Assembly: GCA_030746435.1 (NCBI GenBank)
Contig: JASLMV010000004.1
Coordinates: forward strand, 1-64,000
DNA length: 64,000 nt
Reading direction: 5' to 3'
From: Gammaproteobacteria bacterium
GTDB lineage: Bacteria; Pseudomonadota; Gammaproteobacteria; Steroidobacterales; GCA-2729495
Part shown: one piece after another, positions 27,076 through 40,048 of the stretch
Layout: the number at the start of each line of letters is the position of its first letter
How positions within the stretch are numbered: position 1 is the stretch's first letter
Translations under genes and position numbers: made by a program
Notes under the pieces: model-generated
Seen by the model: the letters and a program-made list of their open reading frames with translations, nothing else
Told to the model about the DNA's origin: nothing
Databases searched by the model: none

Positions 27076-27210
27076 CTAGTGACTCAAACGGGCGCGTTGC
27101 TTTTTGCGCCTGCGTTTTATAACAAGACGGCCGCCCTTGGTGGCCATTCTTGCCCGGAATCCATGGGCTCGCTTGCGCTTTATCCTGCTTGGCTGATATG
27201 TGCGTTTCAT
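27076..27210 (-). CDS. rpmH: 50S ribosomal protein L34
   Basis: A 44-residue, extremely basic ribosomal protein at the head of rpmH-rnpA-yidC-mnmE. The sequence starts [18 protein letters not shown], continues [11 protein letters not shown] and ends RARLSH, matching the near-invariant bacterial L34. The start ATG is at 27210 and the TAG stop at 27078-27076. Its frame differs from rnpA, and the rnpA frame is open across the whole gene on the same strand. It is divergent from dnaA, as is usual in gammaproteobacteria. Confidence 0.97.
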   Translation of the reverse strand: MKRTYQPSRIKRKRAHGFRARMATKGGRLVIKRRRKKQRARLSH

Positions 27211-27319
27211 TTTTCTGGCGAAATCTCTGTGGAATCCTGACGGGAAACAAGGGGATGGACCCCAAAAAAGAGCGCGGAAGGTTACGCGGCAGACCCAGCC
27301 ATGTCAATAGCCGGACGCC

Positions 27320-27328
27320 TGTGGATAA
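27320..27328 (-). promoter_or_regulatory. DnaA box upstream of dnaA
   Basis: TGTGGATAA is the reverse complement of the perfect DnaA box TTATCCACA. It lies in the 198-base gap between rpmH and dnaA, where it could support DnaA autoregulation. It is the only perfect box I see in this gap. Confidence 0.75.
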
Positions 27329-27408
27329 CTCAATTCAGGCAGTATAGACTTGCCCGTCCGCCCACCCAATAAATTACAAGACGAGTCACAGGCTCCGGAC
27401 CTTCTCTA

Positions 27409-28725
27409 GTGCAGACGACCATTTGGAATCGATGTCTCCAGGCGCTTCAGGCGGAACTTACAGAGCAACAAATCAATACGTGGATTCGACCGCTGCAACC
27501 CATCGAGGATGTTGACGGCCTGCGCCTGCTTGCGCCTAATCGCTTCATCGTCGACTGGGTTAACACCAACTGCAAGCAGCATATAGACGCGGTAATCGAC
27601 GGCAACACCGACTGGCCCGCCGGCTCGGTGCGTATCGAGGTGGGCACCGATGGGGTGCCCCCTGTAGCAACGAACGGCACAGCTGCTGTAGAGATACCGG
27701 TTCCCGGCGGGGTGCTGAACCCGACCTATACCTTCGTTAACTTTGTAGAAGGCAAGAGCAATCAGCTGGCCAGGGCGGCAGCATTTCAGGTGGGACAGAA
27801 CCCGGGGCTTGCTTATAACCCGTTGTTTATCACCGGTGGCGTTGGTCTGGGAAAAACGCACCTGATGCACTCCATCGGCAACCTTATCCGGGAACGGCGC
27901 CCGGGCGCCCGCGTGGCATACGTGCACTCCGAGAAATTCGTCGGTGACATGGTGCGTGCTCTGCAGCACAACGCCATCAGCGAGTTCAAAAAGAACTACA
28001 GGTCGCTGGACGCCCTGCTGATAGACGATATCCAGTTCTTTGCGGGCAAGCAGCAGTCTCAGGAAGAATTCTTCCATACTTTCAATGCGTTACTGGAGGG
28101 TCAGCGCCAGGTTGTGCTGACCTGCGATCGCTATCCGAAAGAAGTTTCCGGGCTGCAGGAACGACTCAAATCGCGCTTTGGCTGGGGCCTCACCGTGGCG
28201 ATCGAGCCGCCGGAACTCGAGACCAGTGCCGCGATCCTGATGACGAAAGCCGCGGCTGAAAAAGTCGACCTCCCGGAAGATGTAGCCTTTTTCATCGCTC
28301 AGCATATACGCTCCAACGTCCGCGAGCTTGAAGGAGCCTTGCGCCGGGTAATGGCGAACTCGCTGTTTACCGGTCAGCCTATAACGCTTGAATTTGCCAA
28401 AGAAGCGTTACGCGATTTGCTGGCGTTACAGGAAAAACTGGTTACGATTGACAATATACAGAAGACTGTCGCGGGCTACTTTCAGATCAGGGTGGGAGAT
28501 CTTTTGTCGAAAAGCCGCAGCCGGTCGATTACCCGGCCGAGGCAGATTGCAATGAGCCTTGCCAAGGAATTAACCAGCCATAGCCTTCCGGAAATCGGTG
28601 ATGCTTTTGGTGGCAGGGATCACACAACGGTTTTACACGCCTGTCGCAAGATTAAGGAATTGCGTGAATCGGAAAACAGGGTGCGGGAAGATTACCAGGT
28701 GTTGTTGCGAACTTTATTGAGTTAG
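27409..28725 (+). CDS. dnaA: Chromosomal replication initiator DnaA
   Basis: AAA+ initiator that binds DnaA boxes and opens oriC. At 438 residues it is a little shorter than E. coli (467) because the domain II linker is short. Domain I starts [15 protein letters not shown]. The AAA+ domain runs from about 104 with Walker [11 protein letters not shown] (143-152) and Walker B LLIDDIQF. Domain IV ends with the DNA-binding signature [14 protein letters not shown] near residue 405. The start is a GTG with no strong ribosome site. It is followed by oriC and dnaN. Confidence 0.97.
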   Translation: MQTTIWNRCLQALQAELTEQQINTWIRPLQPIEDVDGLRLLAPNRFIVDWVNTNCKQHIDAVIDGNTDWPAGSVRIEVGTDGVPPVATNGTAAVEIPVPGGVLNPTYTFVNFVEGKSNQLARAAAFQVGQNPGLAYNPLFITGGVGLGKTHLMHSIGNLIRERRPGARVAYVHSEKFVGDMVRALQHNAISEFKKNYRSLDALLIDDIQFFAGKQQSQEEFFHTFNALLEGQRQVVLTCDRYPKEVSGLQERLKSRFGWGLTVAIEPPELETSAAILMTKAAAEKVDLPEDVAFFIAQHIRSNVRELEGALRRVMANSLFTGQPITLEFAKEALRDLLALQEKLVTIDNIQKTVAGYFQIRVGDLLSKSRSRSITRPRQIAMSLAKELTSHSLPEIGDAFGGRDHTTVLHACRKIKELRESENRVREDYQVLLRTLLS

Positions 28726-28972
28726 CTGAACACAACCGTTGTTGACGACATGTTGGCAACAAATAGATTTTTTGTGGATAAACACTGGATGAATTTTAAG
28801 GCACAGTTTATCCACACTGTCCGGGCTGCTTAGGCAAACTGTTTTCCACAGGCAAAAGGCTTATAAGGTGTTGAAAAATAAGTTATTAATAAGGTTATCG
28901 ACAATTGAGTGGGTGCCTAATAACTACTACTAACTTAAATATTATTTAGTTTATTTATTACAGGTGTGTGGA
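28726..28972 (+). other. oriC: Replication origin oriC (dnaA-dnaN intergenic region)
   Basis: The 247 bases between dnaA and dnaN contain several DnaA boxes: TGTGGATAA (28773-28781), TTATCCACA (28808-28816), TTTTCCACA (28842-28850) and TTATCGACA (28895-28903). The last box is followed by a short GC cluster (GAGTGGGTGCC). After it, CTAATAACTACTACTAAC (28917-28934) reads on the other strand as successive 3'-GAT-5' DnaA-trios. An AT-rich stretch (28935-28960) suited to unwinding comes next. This box, GC spacer, trio, AT-rich order is the basal unwinding layout defined in Bacillus. Genes on both sides run away from this point. Confidence 0.9.
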
Positions 28973-30073
28973 ATGAAACTTAGCACTTCCCGCGAATCAC
29001 TTTTAAAGCCCTTGCAGGCGGTTATAGGCGTTGTCGAGAGACGGCAGACCATGCCGGTTCTGGCAAATGTTTTAATTGTTGCGAAAGAAGGGAACCTGGC
29101 AATAACAGCCACGGATCTGGAAGTCGAGCTGCTGGCAAACAGCGTGGTGGACTCGGTGGAAGTGCCGGGTGAAATTACGGTCCCCGGCCGGAAACTGCTG
29201 GACATCTGTCGTGCCTTACCGGAGGGGGTAACGGTCACTATGTCGCTGAAAGGTGACCGGCTAACAGTCAAGTCCGGGCACAGCAAATTTGTGCTGGCAA
29301 CGCTGCCGGCGGCGGAATTTCCGGTTATAGACGACATAGATGCTGACAGGGAATTGACTATCAGTCAGTCAGACCTGGGACACCTGCTGGAGAAGACCCA
29401 TTTTTCGATGGCCCAGCAGGACGTGCGTTACTACCTGAACGGCTTGTTGCTGGAAACCGGTGACAAACAACTGAGGGCGGTGGCGACCGATGGTCATCGC
29501 CTGGCACTTTGCGATGTAGGAATGGACGCACTGGACGGTGCGAAAACCCAGGTGATAGTGCCGCGCAAGGGCGTGCTGGAACTGCAGCGCTTACTTGATG
29601 GTGAGGGTGATGTGCAGATTTCACTTGGAGCGAACCACATTCGGATAGAAGTGGGTGACATACGCTTTACCTCCAAATTGATAGACGGGCGTTTTCCTGA
29701 TTACGACCGGGTGATACCGGCGACCAAGTCCAACGTAGTAAGAGCAAGTCGTGACGCATTGCGGCATGCTTTGCAGAGGGCAGCGATACTTTCGAACGAG
29801 AAATATCGCGGGGTGCGGCTTGAGTTCAAGGGCAAGTGCATACGTATACAGGCCAACAATCCGGACCAGGAAGAAGCCGAGGATGAAGTAGAAGTCGCCT
29901 ATGGTGGCGATGAGATGGAAATCGGTTTCAACGTAAACTACCTGCTCGATGCACTGGCAGCCGTGGATGACGATAATGTTGAAGTTGGGTTGGTGGATCC
30001 AAGCAGCAGCTGCGTCGTGCGGGCGCCGAGTGATAAGAATTGTCTCTATGTCGTCATGCCGATGCGGCTCTGA
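28973..30073 (+). CDS. dnaN: DNA polymerase III sliding clamp (beta)
   Basis: Ring-shaped clamp that holds polymerase III and many partners on DNA. The 366-residue product is the usual length, starts MKLSTSRESLLKPLQAVIG and has the three-fold repeated clamp fold. It ends in the conserved CLYVVMPMRL. The ATG at 28973 is preferred over a GTG three codons upstream because it gives the family N-terminus and has an AGGTG site. Confidence 0.97.
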   Translation: MKLSTSRESLLKPLQAVIGVVERRQTMPVLANVLIVAKEGNLAITATDLEVELLANSVVDSVEVPGEITVPGRKLLDICRALPEGVTVTMSLKGDRLTVKSGHSKFVLATLPAAEFPVIDDIDADRELTISQSDLGHLLEKTHFSMAQQDVRYYLNGLLLETGDKQLRAVATDGHRLALCDVGMDALDGAKTQVIVPRKGVLELQRLLDGEGDVQISLGANHIRIEVGDIRFTSKLIDGRFPDYDRVIPATKSNVVRASRDALRHALQRAAILSNEKYRGVRLEFKGKCIRIQANNPDQEEAEDEVEVAYGGDEMEIGFNVNYLLDALAAVDDDNVEVGLVDPSSSCVVRAPSDKNCLYVVMPMRL

Positions 30074-30097
30074 CGACAACTCGCAGGCCACCGGCCA

Positions 30098-33606
<3,509 letters not shown>

Positions 33607-33641
33607 TTCACGTTTGGGGCTAGCTTTTTTGTAACCTCCCG

Positions 33642-33875
33642 ATGAAAAAGCTGAAAAATGAGAAAGAACTGGTTAAGAAAGCTATCGCCATAGGTGTTGC
33701 ATACGGGGAAAAACGTGGCGTAGTCGAATTCGAGGCAACAGATTCCGCTAACGATAAGCTGGAGTATATCTACAGGCTGTTGGTTCACGACAAAGTGATA
33801 CAGCCGCTCCCGGAAGACCAGGTTTCACAGAAGTCCATCCGCCATAAACTGGCAATCTGGGCCTCCAGGCAATAG
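33642..33875 (+). CDS. DUF5062 family small protein
   Basis: A 77-residue soluble, charged, helical protein resembling the DUF5062 family of marine gammaproteobacteria (KNEKELVKKAIAIGVAYGEKRGV, IYRLLVHDKVIQPLPEDQ, SIRHKLAIWA). No function is known for the family. It lies 35 bases after gyrB and may be read from the gyrB transcript. No good ribosome site precedes the ATG. Confidence 0.7.
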   Translation: MKKLKNEKELVKKAIAIGVAYGEKRGVVEFEATDSANDKLEYIYRLLVHDKVIQPLPEDQVSQKSIRHKLAIWASRQ

Positions 33876-33912
33876 GGTGAGTCGAACCTGGCGGAAGTTA
33901 GGGAGAAGCTGA

Positions 33913-34785
33913 ATGGTCAAGCGTTTAAGTGTAATTCTTGCGGTTGGCTCGGCAATTGTTCTGGCTTCATGCACGTCTTTCTGGCAGGCAGGCGCCGGCG
34001 GTGTCAGGGGCGGTGTGTCGAGCAGCCTTGTGGACTACCTGTATCCGAAAGGAGAGGTACCGCCGGACTTTGACGAAACCGTGCCGCAACTGGAATTGCC
34101 GTTGCGTGTCGGGATTGCATTTGTTCCGCAGACAGGACGGGAGCAATCGCCAATTTCAGAAGCTACGAAGGCAGAGCTTCTCGCTAAGGTAAAAGATGCT
34201 TTTATAACCCTGGACTATATCCAGCACATAGAAGCCATACCCGACACTTATCTGCGATCCAGCAAGGGCTTTGAAGGAATGCAGCAGGTCGCACGGCTGT
34301 ATGGCGTGGATGTTATGGCGCTAGTGTCTTACGACCAGGTAGCGGTAAGTGAAGACAAGAAATCCTCGATGCTGTACTGGACTATTGTAGGTGCTTACAT
34401 CATCGAGGGTACGAAGAATGAGGTACAGACCTTCGTGGATACTGCTGTGTTCGATGTCAAAACCCGCAAGCTGTTGTTCAGAGCTCCGGGAATAGACAAG
34501 CACCAGTCCGAGTCCACTGCGATTGAAAGCATAGAGGTGATACGAACAAGCAGGGCGGGAAGCTTTGCTGCCGCCATGGTGAATATGACGGAGAATCTTG
34601 CCAAAGAGCTGACTAAATTTGAGGACCGGCTTGAAACGGAACCCCAACTGGCACAGGTTACCCAACGGGAGGGGTACAGTGGCGGAGGTGGGTCAGCAGG
34701 GCCGTCATTATTATTACTGCTTTTGTTTCTGCGCTTATTGCGTCAGAGCACTTCGATGTGTAGCAAGAAAAGTTCTGCTATCTGA
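33913..34785 (+). CDS. Rhombosortase-target lipoprotein (GlyGly-CTERM)
   Basis: A 290-residue lipoprotein with signal MVKRLSVILAVGSAIVLASC (lipidated Cys20). The body resembles the rhombotarget lipoprotein family. The C-terminus has the GlyGly-CTERM pattern: GGGGSAGP (257-264), hydrophobic SLLLLLLFLRLL, then basic residues. Such tails are cut by the rhomboid-like protease rhombosortase before surface delivery. Unusually, 13 more residues (STSMCSKKSSAI region) follow the basic end, where most family members stop. No rhombosortase gene is in this window. It has a good GGGAG ribosome site. Confidence 0.8.
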   Translation: MVKRLSVILAVGSAIVLASCTSFWQAGAGGVRGGVSSSLVDYLYPKGEVPPDFDETVPQLELPLRVGIAFVPQTGREQSPISEATKAELLAKVKDAFITLDYIQHIEAIPDTYLRSSKGFEGMQQVARLYGVDVMALVSYDQVAVSEDKKSSMLYWTIVGAYIIEGTKNEVQTFVDTAVFDVKTRKLLFRAPGIDKHQSESTAIESIEVIRTSRAGSFAAAMVNMTENLAKELTKFEDRLETEPQLAQVTQREGYSGGGGSAGPSLLLLLLFLRLLRQSTSMCSKKSSAI

Positions 34786-34820
34786 TGCGATAAGCATTAC
34801 ACGATCGCCCGGCGGGCAGA

Positions 34821-35138
34821 ATGACCAAGTCGGAAGAATGTATTGCGATTATTAACGGGCTTAAAGAGCTCGGCAGGCATCCTGACGCCTTTTCCTATGC
34901 TTTTCCCTACATTCACCATTTTAAGGAACGAGGCGGCGATGCCAGCCTTGAAAGTTTCTACGAGCACTGCCAGAAGCATGAGATAGAAGGTGACAATAAT
35001 CTAAACGTCTACCGCAGGCTGCTGCTAATACAGCAGAAAGCAAAAGAGTTTCTGGAACTAACCCCCGACAGCCCCGGAATTTCATCTATCAAGTTTCAGC
35101 GTTTCGCGACCGAGGCGGCTGAAGAAATCCCGTTCTAG
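34821..35138 (+). CDS. Hypothetical protein, 105 residues
   Basis: I do not recognise it. It is a soluble, mainly helical, acidic protein without signal peptide or membrane segment, with HPDAFSYAFPYIHHFKERGGD and a C-terminal helix EAAEEIPF. It overlaps the 3' end of plsC, which runs the other way, by 4 bases, so the pair is convergent. Codon use looks like its neighbours. It is plausibly real because it fills the gap and has a GGCGGGCAGA stretch before the ATG. Confidence 0.6.
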   Translation: MTKSEECIAIINGLKELGRHPDAFSYAFPYIHHFKERGGDASLESFYEHCQKHEIEGDNNLNVYRRLLLIQQKAKEFLELTPDSPGISSIKFQRFATEAAEEIPF

Positions 35139-35884
35139 CCAGGCAGCTTACTGTCGTTTGCGACGATCTCGGTGACTGTCGCTTCCACCCAATCCTGGAT
35201 TTCCTGGTTTACGTCACGGGGCTCTCGCCCTGCAGGATCGACGGGAGCGCCAATGGTTACGGTAATTTCGCCCGGCTTAATCGCCAGCTTGCGCCTCGGC
35301 CAGAAGTAACCGGCGTTATGCGCAACCGGTACTATTTTTGTACGGCTTTCCTGTGCCAGCAGCACGCCGCTGATCCCATAGCGTTTGGTTTGGCCAACGG
35401 GCATGCGCGTGCCCTCGGGATATATGACCACACTAATACCGTGTTGCAGCCGATCTTTTCCCAGGGTAACGACCTGGCTTACTGCTTCATGGCCCTTGCT
35501 ACGATCGATAGGTATGGCATCGAGGGGTATAAGACCCCACCCGAAAAAGGGCACCCACATCAACTCCTTTTTCAACACCCAGCAATTGCGCGGGAACAGG
35601 GCCAGTGCCCCGAATGTTTCGAATGCCGAGGAATGTTTGACAAAAAATACACAGGTTTCTGCAGGTATATTCTCCTGCCCGTAAACACGGTATGTCAGTC
35701 CGCAGATAATCTTCGCCATCCACAGGACCAGGATCGCCCATGTATGCGCAAAGACATAGGAGTAACGATGGCCGAAAGGCCAGGCTACAATTACAAGCAG
35801 GGCAAACGGTACAACCGTGATCCACGACAATATATTGAAGACAATAAACCGTAGCGACCGGGCAACCGTGACGAGGAAATTCAT
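35135..35884 (-). CDS. plsC: 1-acyl-sn-glycerol-3-phosphate acyltransferase
   Basis: Makes phosphatidic acid from lysophosphatidic acid. At 249 residues it has an N-terminal membrane helix (about 15-40) and the acyltransferase motifs. Motif I is VKHSSAFETFG, the H-x4-E variant of NHxxxxD seen in this PlsC subgroup. Motif II is the region IPLDAIPIDRSKG, motif III is YPEGTR, and motif IV is IVPVAHNAG. Its ATG overlaps the gmhB stop (ATGA), so the two are coupled, as in many gammaproteobacteria. Confidence 0.92.
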   Translation of the reverse strand: MNFLVTVARSLRFIVFNILSWITVVPFALLVIVAWPFGHRYSYVFAHTWAILVLWMAKIICGLTYRVYGQENIPAETCVFFVKHSSAFETFGALALFPRNCWVLKKELMWVPFFGWGLIPLDAIPIDRSKGHEAVSQVVTLGKDRLQHGISVVIYPEGTRMPVGQTKRYGISGVLLAQESRTKIVPVAHNAGYFWPRRKLAIKPGEITVTIGAPVDPAGREPRDVNQEIQDWVEATVTEIVANDSKLPG

Positions 35885-36444
35885 CGGGTTCCCGCCCGTT
35901 CCGCTACCAGGGCATCAGCAGCCGCACCAAGGTCGTCGTAAACGGCGATAACCCCATCGGCCAGCGCCTGTTCCGTAGCCCGGCCATTCCCGGTGCGCAC
36001 CAACACCGGCCTGGCACCGACCGCTGTTGCCGCATCCAGATCACGTTGTGAGTCGCCTACAACCGTCATGTTCCCGAAACCACAGGCGAACAACTCGGCC
36101 GCCTGGTAAAGCAAACCAGGCTTGGGTTTGCGGCAGTCGCAGTTGTCATCGGGCGTATGCAGGCAGAAAAATATTCGGGTAACAAAACCACCGGCTGCAT
36201 AAATTTCCGCAAGCATTTTCTGGTGAATGCTCCACAGGGTATCGATGCTGAAAAGTCCCCGTCCGACCCCGGACTGATTAGTGGCGATGCCGATCATAAA
36301 GCCTGCATTCGTTAACTTCGCGATGGCATCCAGGCTTCCCGGGAGCGCAACCCATTCATCCGGTGACTTTATAAAGTCAGGGGAGTCCTTGTTAATTACG
36401 CCGTCACGGTCGAGCATAACGACCTGGGGCTGGCTGAGCGTCAT
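35881..36444 (-). CDS. gmhB: D-glycero-beta-D-manno-heptose 1,7-bisphosphate 7-phosphatase
   Basis: HAD phosphatase in the LPS core ADP-heptose pathway. At 187 residues it has the nucleophile motif LDRDGVIN (Asp12, Asp14), a Cys/His zinc knuckle CLHTPDDNCDCRKPKPG, and the late acidic motif VGDSQRDLDAA. It lies between glyS and plsC and overlaps plsC. No other heptose genes are in the window. Confidence 0.93.
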   Translation of the reverse strand: MTLSQPQVVMLDRDGVINKDSPDFIKSPDEWVALPGSLDAIAKLTNAGFMIGIATNQSGVGRGLFSIDTLWSIHQKMLAEIYAAGGFVTRIFFCLHTPDDNCDCRKPKPGLLYQAAELFACGFGNMTVVGDSQRDLDAATAVGARPVLVRTGNGRATEQALADGVIAVYDDLGAAADALVAERAGTR

Positions 36445-36457
36445 CGTTTTACCGTCG

Positions 36458-38563
36458 TCAGGGAGTGGGAATGCGGGAGATATCGGCTACGTCGAGAAAA
36501 AGTTTACGTAGCTGTCCCAGTTGAGCGAGGCGATTGGAGCGCAGCTTTGTGTCTTCGGTCATAACCATGACCTGATCGAAATAACCGTCAACCGGATCAC
36601 GCAATTCCGCCAGCCGTTGCAGGGCACTTTCGTAGTTGCGTGCCGCTAAATCGGTTTTGTGTCCGGGCAGGACTGCGACCACTGCTTCATGCAATAACTG
36701 TTCCTCTTTGGCATCAAACAGTTGTATGTCGACTGTCGTTGAATCGATGTTCTCGGCCTGCTTGAGGATATTGGCGATACGTTTGTTAGCCGCCGCAAGG
36801 CTGACGGCCGAATCCATGTGCATAAACTGCTGAACTGCTTGCAGGCGCTGGTGAAAATCCAGGGGCGACGCCGGTGCACGTGCCAGTACTGACTCGAACA
36901 TTTCCACTGATACATCGCCGGGGGCGAAACCCGGCGCCTGGCCATCGACGTACCAGGCACGCAGCCGTTCCATCACAAAAGCCAGGAGCTCTGCGGACGT
37001 ATCGGCCGCCACGCCTTCGACAGGCTGTACCGCGATCGCCCGGTCGATCAGCGTGGGCAGATCCGCATCCAACCCACCTTCTATAAGTATCCGCACGAGG
37101 CCCAGCGCCTGGCGGCGCAACCCGAACGGATCCTTGTTGCCGCTGGGCCGTTTGCCCAGGCAGAAAATTCCGGCCAGCGTATCGAGCCGGTCGGCAAGGC
37201 CGAGCGCAATGCCGACCGGATTAGCAGGCAGCCGGTCGCCTGCATGCCTTGGCAGGTATTGTTCCTCGAGCGCGACGGCAACGTTGGCAGGCTCGCCATC
37301 GTGGTTCGCGTAGTAATAGCCCATACGTCCCTGCAGCTCCGGGAACTCGCCGACCATATTGGTCAGGAGATCCGTACGCGCAAGCAGCGCAGCGCGGGCA
37401 ACCTCCTTGCCGCTAGCGCTGGTGAGCGTTGCCGTGCTTTGTGCCATTCCGGCAACGCGTACCGACTTGTCATACAGGCTGCCGAGTCCCTGCTGGTAAA
37501 CCACAGCCTTGAGGTCAGGCTCACGGCTCGCAAGTGTTTTTGCCGTGTCCTGGTCCCAGAAAAAAGCGGCATCCGCAAGCCGGGGCAGAACCACGCGTTC
37601 GTTACCGCATCTGACCTGGTCCGGGTCGTTGCTGTCGAGGTTACTGATAGCGATAAACGCAGGCAAAAGCTGCCCGCCTTTTTGCACCGGGAAATAGCGC
37701 TGGTGATCCTGCAGGGTAGAGACCAGCACTTCAGGTGGCAGGCGCAGAAATCGTTCGTCAAAGCGGCCGGCAACGGGTACCGGCCATTCAACCAACGCAG
37801 TTACCTCGTCGACCACGGCTGGCTCCAGTACGGCATCGCCACCTGCTTTTTTTGCAGCTTTCACGGCTGCTGTTTTGATTGCATCACGGCGTTCCGCAAA
37901 ATCGACCAGGACATGACCTTGTTTGCGGAGTGTGCTGACGTAATCGGAGGGCTTGCTTATCTTGATTGCGCCGGGCGCATGGAAACGGTGTCCGAAACTG
38001 ACGCTGCCGGCATCGAGCCCCAGCACGGTGGCCGGGACCATATCTTTGCCGAGCAGCATGACCAGCCAGTGCACCGGCCGCACGAACTCCACATCGCCCG
38101 AACCCCAGCGCATGCGTTTGGGTACGGGTAGGCTGGCCAGCGCATTGCTTACGATATCCGGCAGCAGCTCTGTAGCAGCGGCGCCTTCTGACTGTCCCTT
38201 GTAATAAAGCCACTCACCCTTATCGGTTTTCAGAGTCTCTAGCTGGTCAGTGGTGACATTGTTCTTGCTTGCGAAAGCTTCTGCGGCCCTGGTCGGTTTG
38301 CCGGCATCATCGTAGGCAAGGTTTATGGGCGGACCACGGCTTTCTATCTCCTGCGTGGGTTGTTGGGTCACCATTTTGTTTACCAGCACGGCGAGCCTGC
38401 GCGGAGTCGCATAGGCGGTAAGTTCTGCATAGCCAAGGCGAGCACTGTCGAGTCCCGCAGCAATGCCGGCTGCAAACGAGTCGCGCAGCAGGGCCAGCGA
38501 TTTTGGCGGCAATTCCTCAGCACCCAGCTCGACCAGGAAGTCAGCGGCCGCAGCTTTGCTCAT
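36458..38563 (-). CDS. glyS: Glycyl-tRNA synthetase beta subunit
   Basis: Beta chain of the tetrameric bacterial GlyRS, involved in tRNA binding. At 701 residues it is near the usual 690. It starts [15 protein letters not shown], has [11 protein letters not shown] and the HDxxE-like segment of the HD domain region, and ends in the C-terminal anticodon-binding part with YFDQVMVM. Its ATG overlaps the glyQ stop by 4 bases, ensuring balanced subunits. Confidence 0.96.
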   Translation of the reverse strand: MSKAAAADFLVELGAEELPPKSLALLRDSFAAGIAAGLDSARLGYAELTAYATPRRLAVLVNKMVTQQPTQEIESRGPPINLAYDDAGKPTRAAEAFASKNNVTTDQLETLKTDKGEWLYYKGQSEGAAATELLPDIVSNALASLPVPKRMRWGSGDVEFVRPVHWLVMLLGKDMVPATVLGLDAGSVSFGHRFHAPGAIKISKPSDYVSTLRKQGHVLVDFAERRDAIKTAAVKAAKKAGGDAVLEPAVVDEVTALVEWPVPVAGRFDERFLRLPPEVLVSTLQDHQRYFPVQKGGQLLPAFIAISNLDSNDPDQVRCGNERVVLPRLADAAFFWDQDTAKTLASREPDLKAVVYQQGLGSLYDKSVRVAGMAQSTATLTSASGKEVARAALLARTDLLTNMVGEFPELQGRMGYYYANHDGEPANVAVALEEQYLPRHAGDRLPANPVGIALGLADRLDTLAGIFCLGKRPSGNKDPFGLRRQALGLVRILIEGGLDADLPTLIDRAIAVQPVEGVAADTSAELLAFVMERLRAWYVDGQAPGFAPGDVSVEMFESVLARAPASPLDFHQRLQAVQQFMHMDSAVSLAAANKRIANILKQAENIDSTTVDIQLFDAKEEQLLHEAVVAVLPGHKTDLAARNYESALQRLAELRDPVDGYFDQVMVMTEDTKLRSNRLAQLGQLRKLFLDVADISRIPTP

Positions 38564-39468
38564 GACGCTTTCTCTTCCGCTGCGCCTGTATTTTTCAGCA
38601 TCGGAAAGCCCAGCGACTCGCGGCCGGCATAATAGCTTTCGGCTACAGCGCGAGCGAGTGTACGTACACGCAAAATAAACCGCTGCCGTTCCGAGACGGA
38701 AATTGCGTGCCGCGCATCGAGCAGGTTAAATGTATGTGATGCATCAAGCACAAAATCATAAGCGGCCAACGGCAATTCTTTTTCGACCAGCGCAGCGCAC
38801 TGTTTTTCGGACTCATCGAAGCGCGCGAACAACATATCCGTATCCGCTTCTTCAAAGTTGTAACGGGACATTTCGACTTCATTCTGATGGAACACGTCGC
38901 CGTAACTAACGGTGCCGAGTGACCCGTCCGACCAGGTGAGGTCGAAAACACTTTCGACATTCTGGAGATACATCGCAATGCGTTCGAGGCCGTAAGTGAT
39001 CTCGCCGCTAACCGGCCGGCAATCCAGGCCACCGGCCTGCTGAAAATAAGTGAACTGGGTGACTTCCATGCCATTTAGCCAGACTTCCCAGCCGAGCCCC
39101 CAGGCGCCCAGCGTCGGTGATTCCCAGTTGTCTTCGACAAAGCGAATGTCATGCACCTCGGTATCGATGCCCAATGAGCGCAGCGAATCGAGATACACAT
39201 CCTGAATATCGTCCGGCGACGGCTTCAGTACCACCTGGAATTGGTAGTAATGCTGCAAGCGGAACGGATTGTCACCGTAGCGGCCGTCGGTTGGCCTGCG
39301 GCTGGGCTGCACATAGGCAGCAAACCAGGGCTCCGGTCCGATAGCGCGCAGAAAGGTCGCGGGATGGAAGGTGCCTGCGCCCATCGGGGCGTCGTAGGGC
39401 TGGAGCACGACACAGCCCTGTTCAGCCCAGTAATGCTGCAAGGCAAGAATAAGATTCTGAAAGGTCAC
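38560..39468 (-). CDS. glyQ: Glycyl-tRNA synthetase alpha subunit
   Basis: Catalytic alpha chain. Class II motifs are conserved: [46 protein letters not shown] and [14 protein letters not shown]. The GTG at 39468 gives 302 residues, starting [10 protein letters not shown], which matches E. coli (303), and has GGGGA about 11 bases upstream. An ATG at 39543 would add 25 residues with no counterpart in the family. The gene is divergent from glnA. Confidence 0.95.
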   Translation of the reverse strand: MTFQNLILALQHYWAEQGCVVLQPYDAPMGAGTFHPATFLRAIGPEPWFAAYVQPSRRPTDGRYGDNPFRLQHYYQFQVVLKPSPDDIQDVYLDSLRSLGIDTEVHDIRFVEDNWESPTLGAWGLGWEVWLNGMEVTQFTYFQQAGGLDCRPVSGEITYGLERIAMYLQNVESVFDLTWSDGSLGTVSYGDVFHQNEVEMSRYNFEEADTDMLFARFDESEKQCAALVEKELPLAAYDFVLDASHTFNLLDARHAISVSERQRFILRVRTLARAVAESYYAGRESLGFPMLKNTGAAEEKAS

Positions 39469-39718
39469 GGCAGCCGTGGTCCCCGTAAAAGTAGGCAATG
39501 ACGCGGGCGCAAGTATAAATGACGAGCAGCTTTCAGGTCGCATGCAATCGACCGGAAAGCTCTCCTCGTAATTTAGACCGGAAACCAGTGGTTTCCGGCG
39601 CCTTTAAAGTCACAGCCTCCCCTGAACAGCGGCAAAACTCAATCCCGCCGTGCTCCTTAATAATAATGAAGGCTGCCAGCATATCCGGGGCCGAATAGCG
39701 GCCGTATTCCGCTAAATA

Positions 39719-39735
39719 TGCACCGCCGAGGTGCA
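39719..39735. promoter_or_regulatory. NtrC enhancer site upstream of glnA
   Basis: TGCACC-GCCGA-GGTGCA is a perfect match to the NtrC palindrome (TGCACC, five bases, GGTGCA). Its centre lies about 128 bases before the predicted glnA start point, similar to the E. coli enhancer distance. A half-site TGCACC with a degenerate partner follows at 39765-39780. Confidence 0.88.
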
Positions 39736-39827
39736 CAATCTGCTGCGAATGCTCTAGAATAGTGTGCACCGACCGGTTCTCAACAAAAAGAACGGTTAGA
39801 AAACAATAGCTTAGAACACACCCCACG

Positions 39828-39844
39828 TTGGCACAAATCATGCA
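39828..39844 (+). promoter_or_regulatory. Sigma54 promoter of glnA
   Basis: TTGGCAC-AAATCA-TGCA has the -24 GG and -12 GC dinucleotides separated by exactly 10 bases, as required for RpoN. Transcription would begin near 39855. Together with the NtrC site this marks nitrogen control of glnA. Confidence 0.88.
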
Positions 39845-40048
39845 ATACACGTTGTTCCGTGCTTAAGGGTGCAAGAGCCGCCAATTGGGCAGAGGGCCGG
39901 CGGCCAAGCAAGCAGGCCTCAGGCCTGATCGCCTTCCTCATGGATTTGAAACACCGGCTTTAGCCGGCACGGATTGGCTCGGTCGCCGCTCCACGCTCCG
40001 CGGCGGCCGGCTTTGGATTTTGATGGAGCAATCGCTGGAGAAAATGTG

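Larger units (their letters stand above)
39469..40048. other. Long glyQ-glnA regulatory intergenic region
   Basis: 580 bases between divergent glyQ and glnA. Supported contents are an NtrC site (39719), a sigma54 promoter (39828) and a palindrome CCGGCTTTAGCCGG (39954-39967) like the REP core. There is also a leader of about 195 bases before glnA containing GC-rich inverted repeats. The open frame at 39533-39850 (minus) runs through the promoter and is not credible. 39469-39718 shows nothing recognisable apart from presumed glyQ promoter signals. Confidence 0.7.

Noticed and set aside
39533-39850. 105-residue open frame between glyQ and glnA
   Set aside because: It runs through the NtrC site and the sigma54 promoter of glnA, has no ribosome site and no recognisable features.
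39974-40048. 25-residue N-terminal extension of glnA
   Set aside because: The leader has GC-rich repeats, and the family start with GGAG is at 40049.
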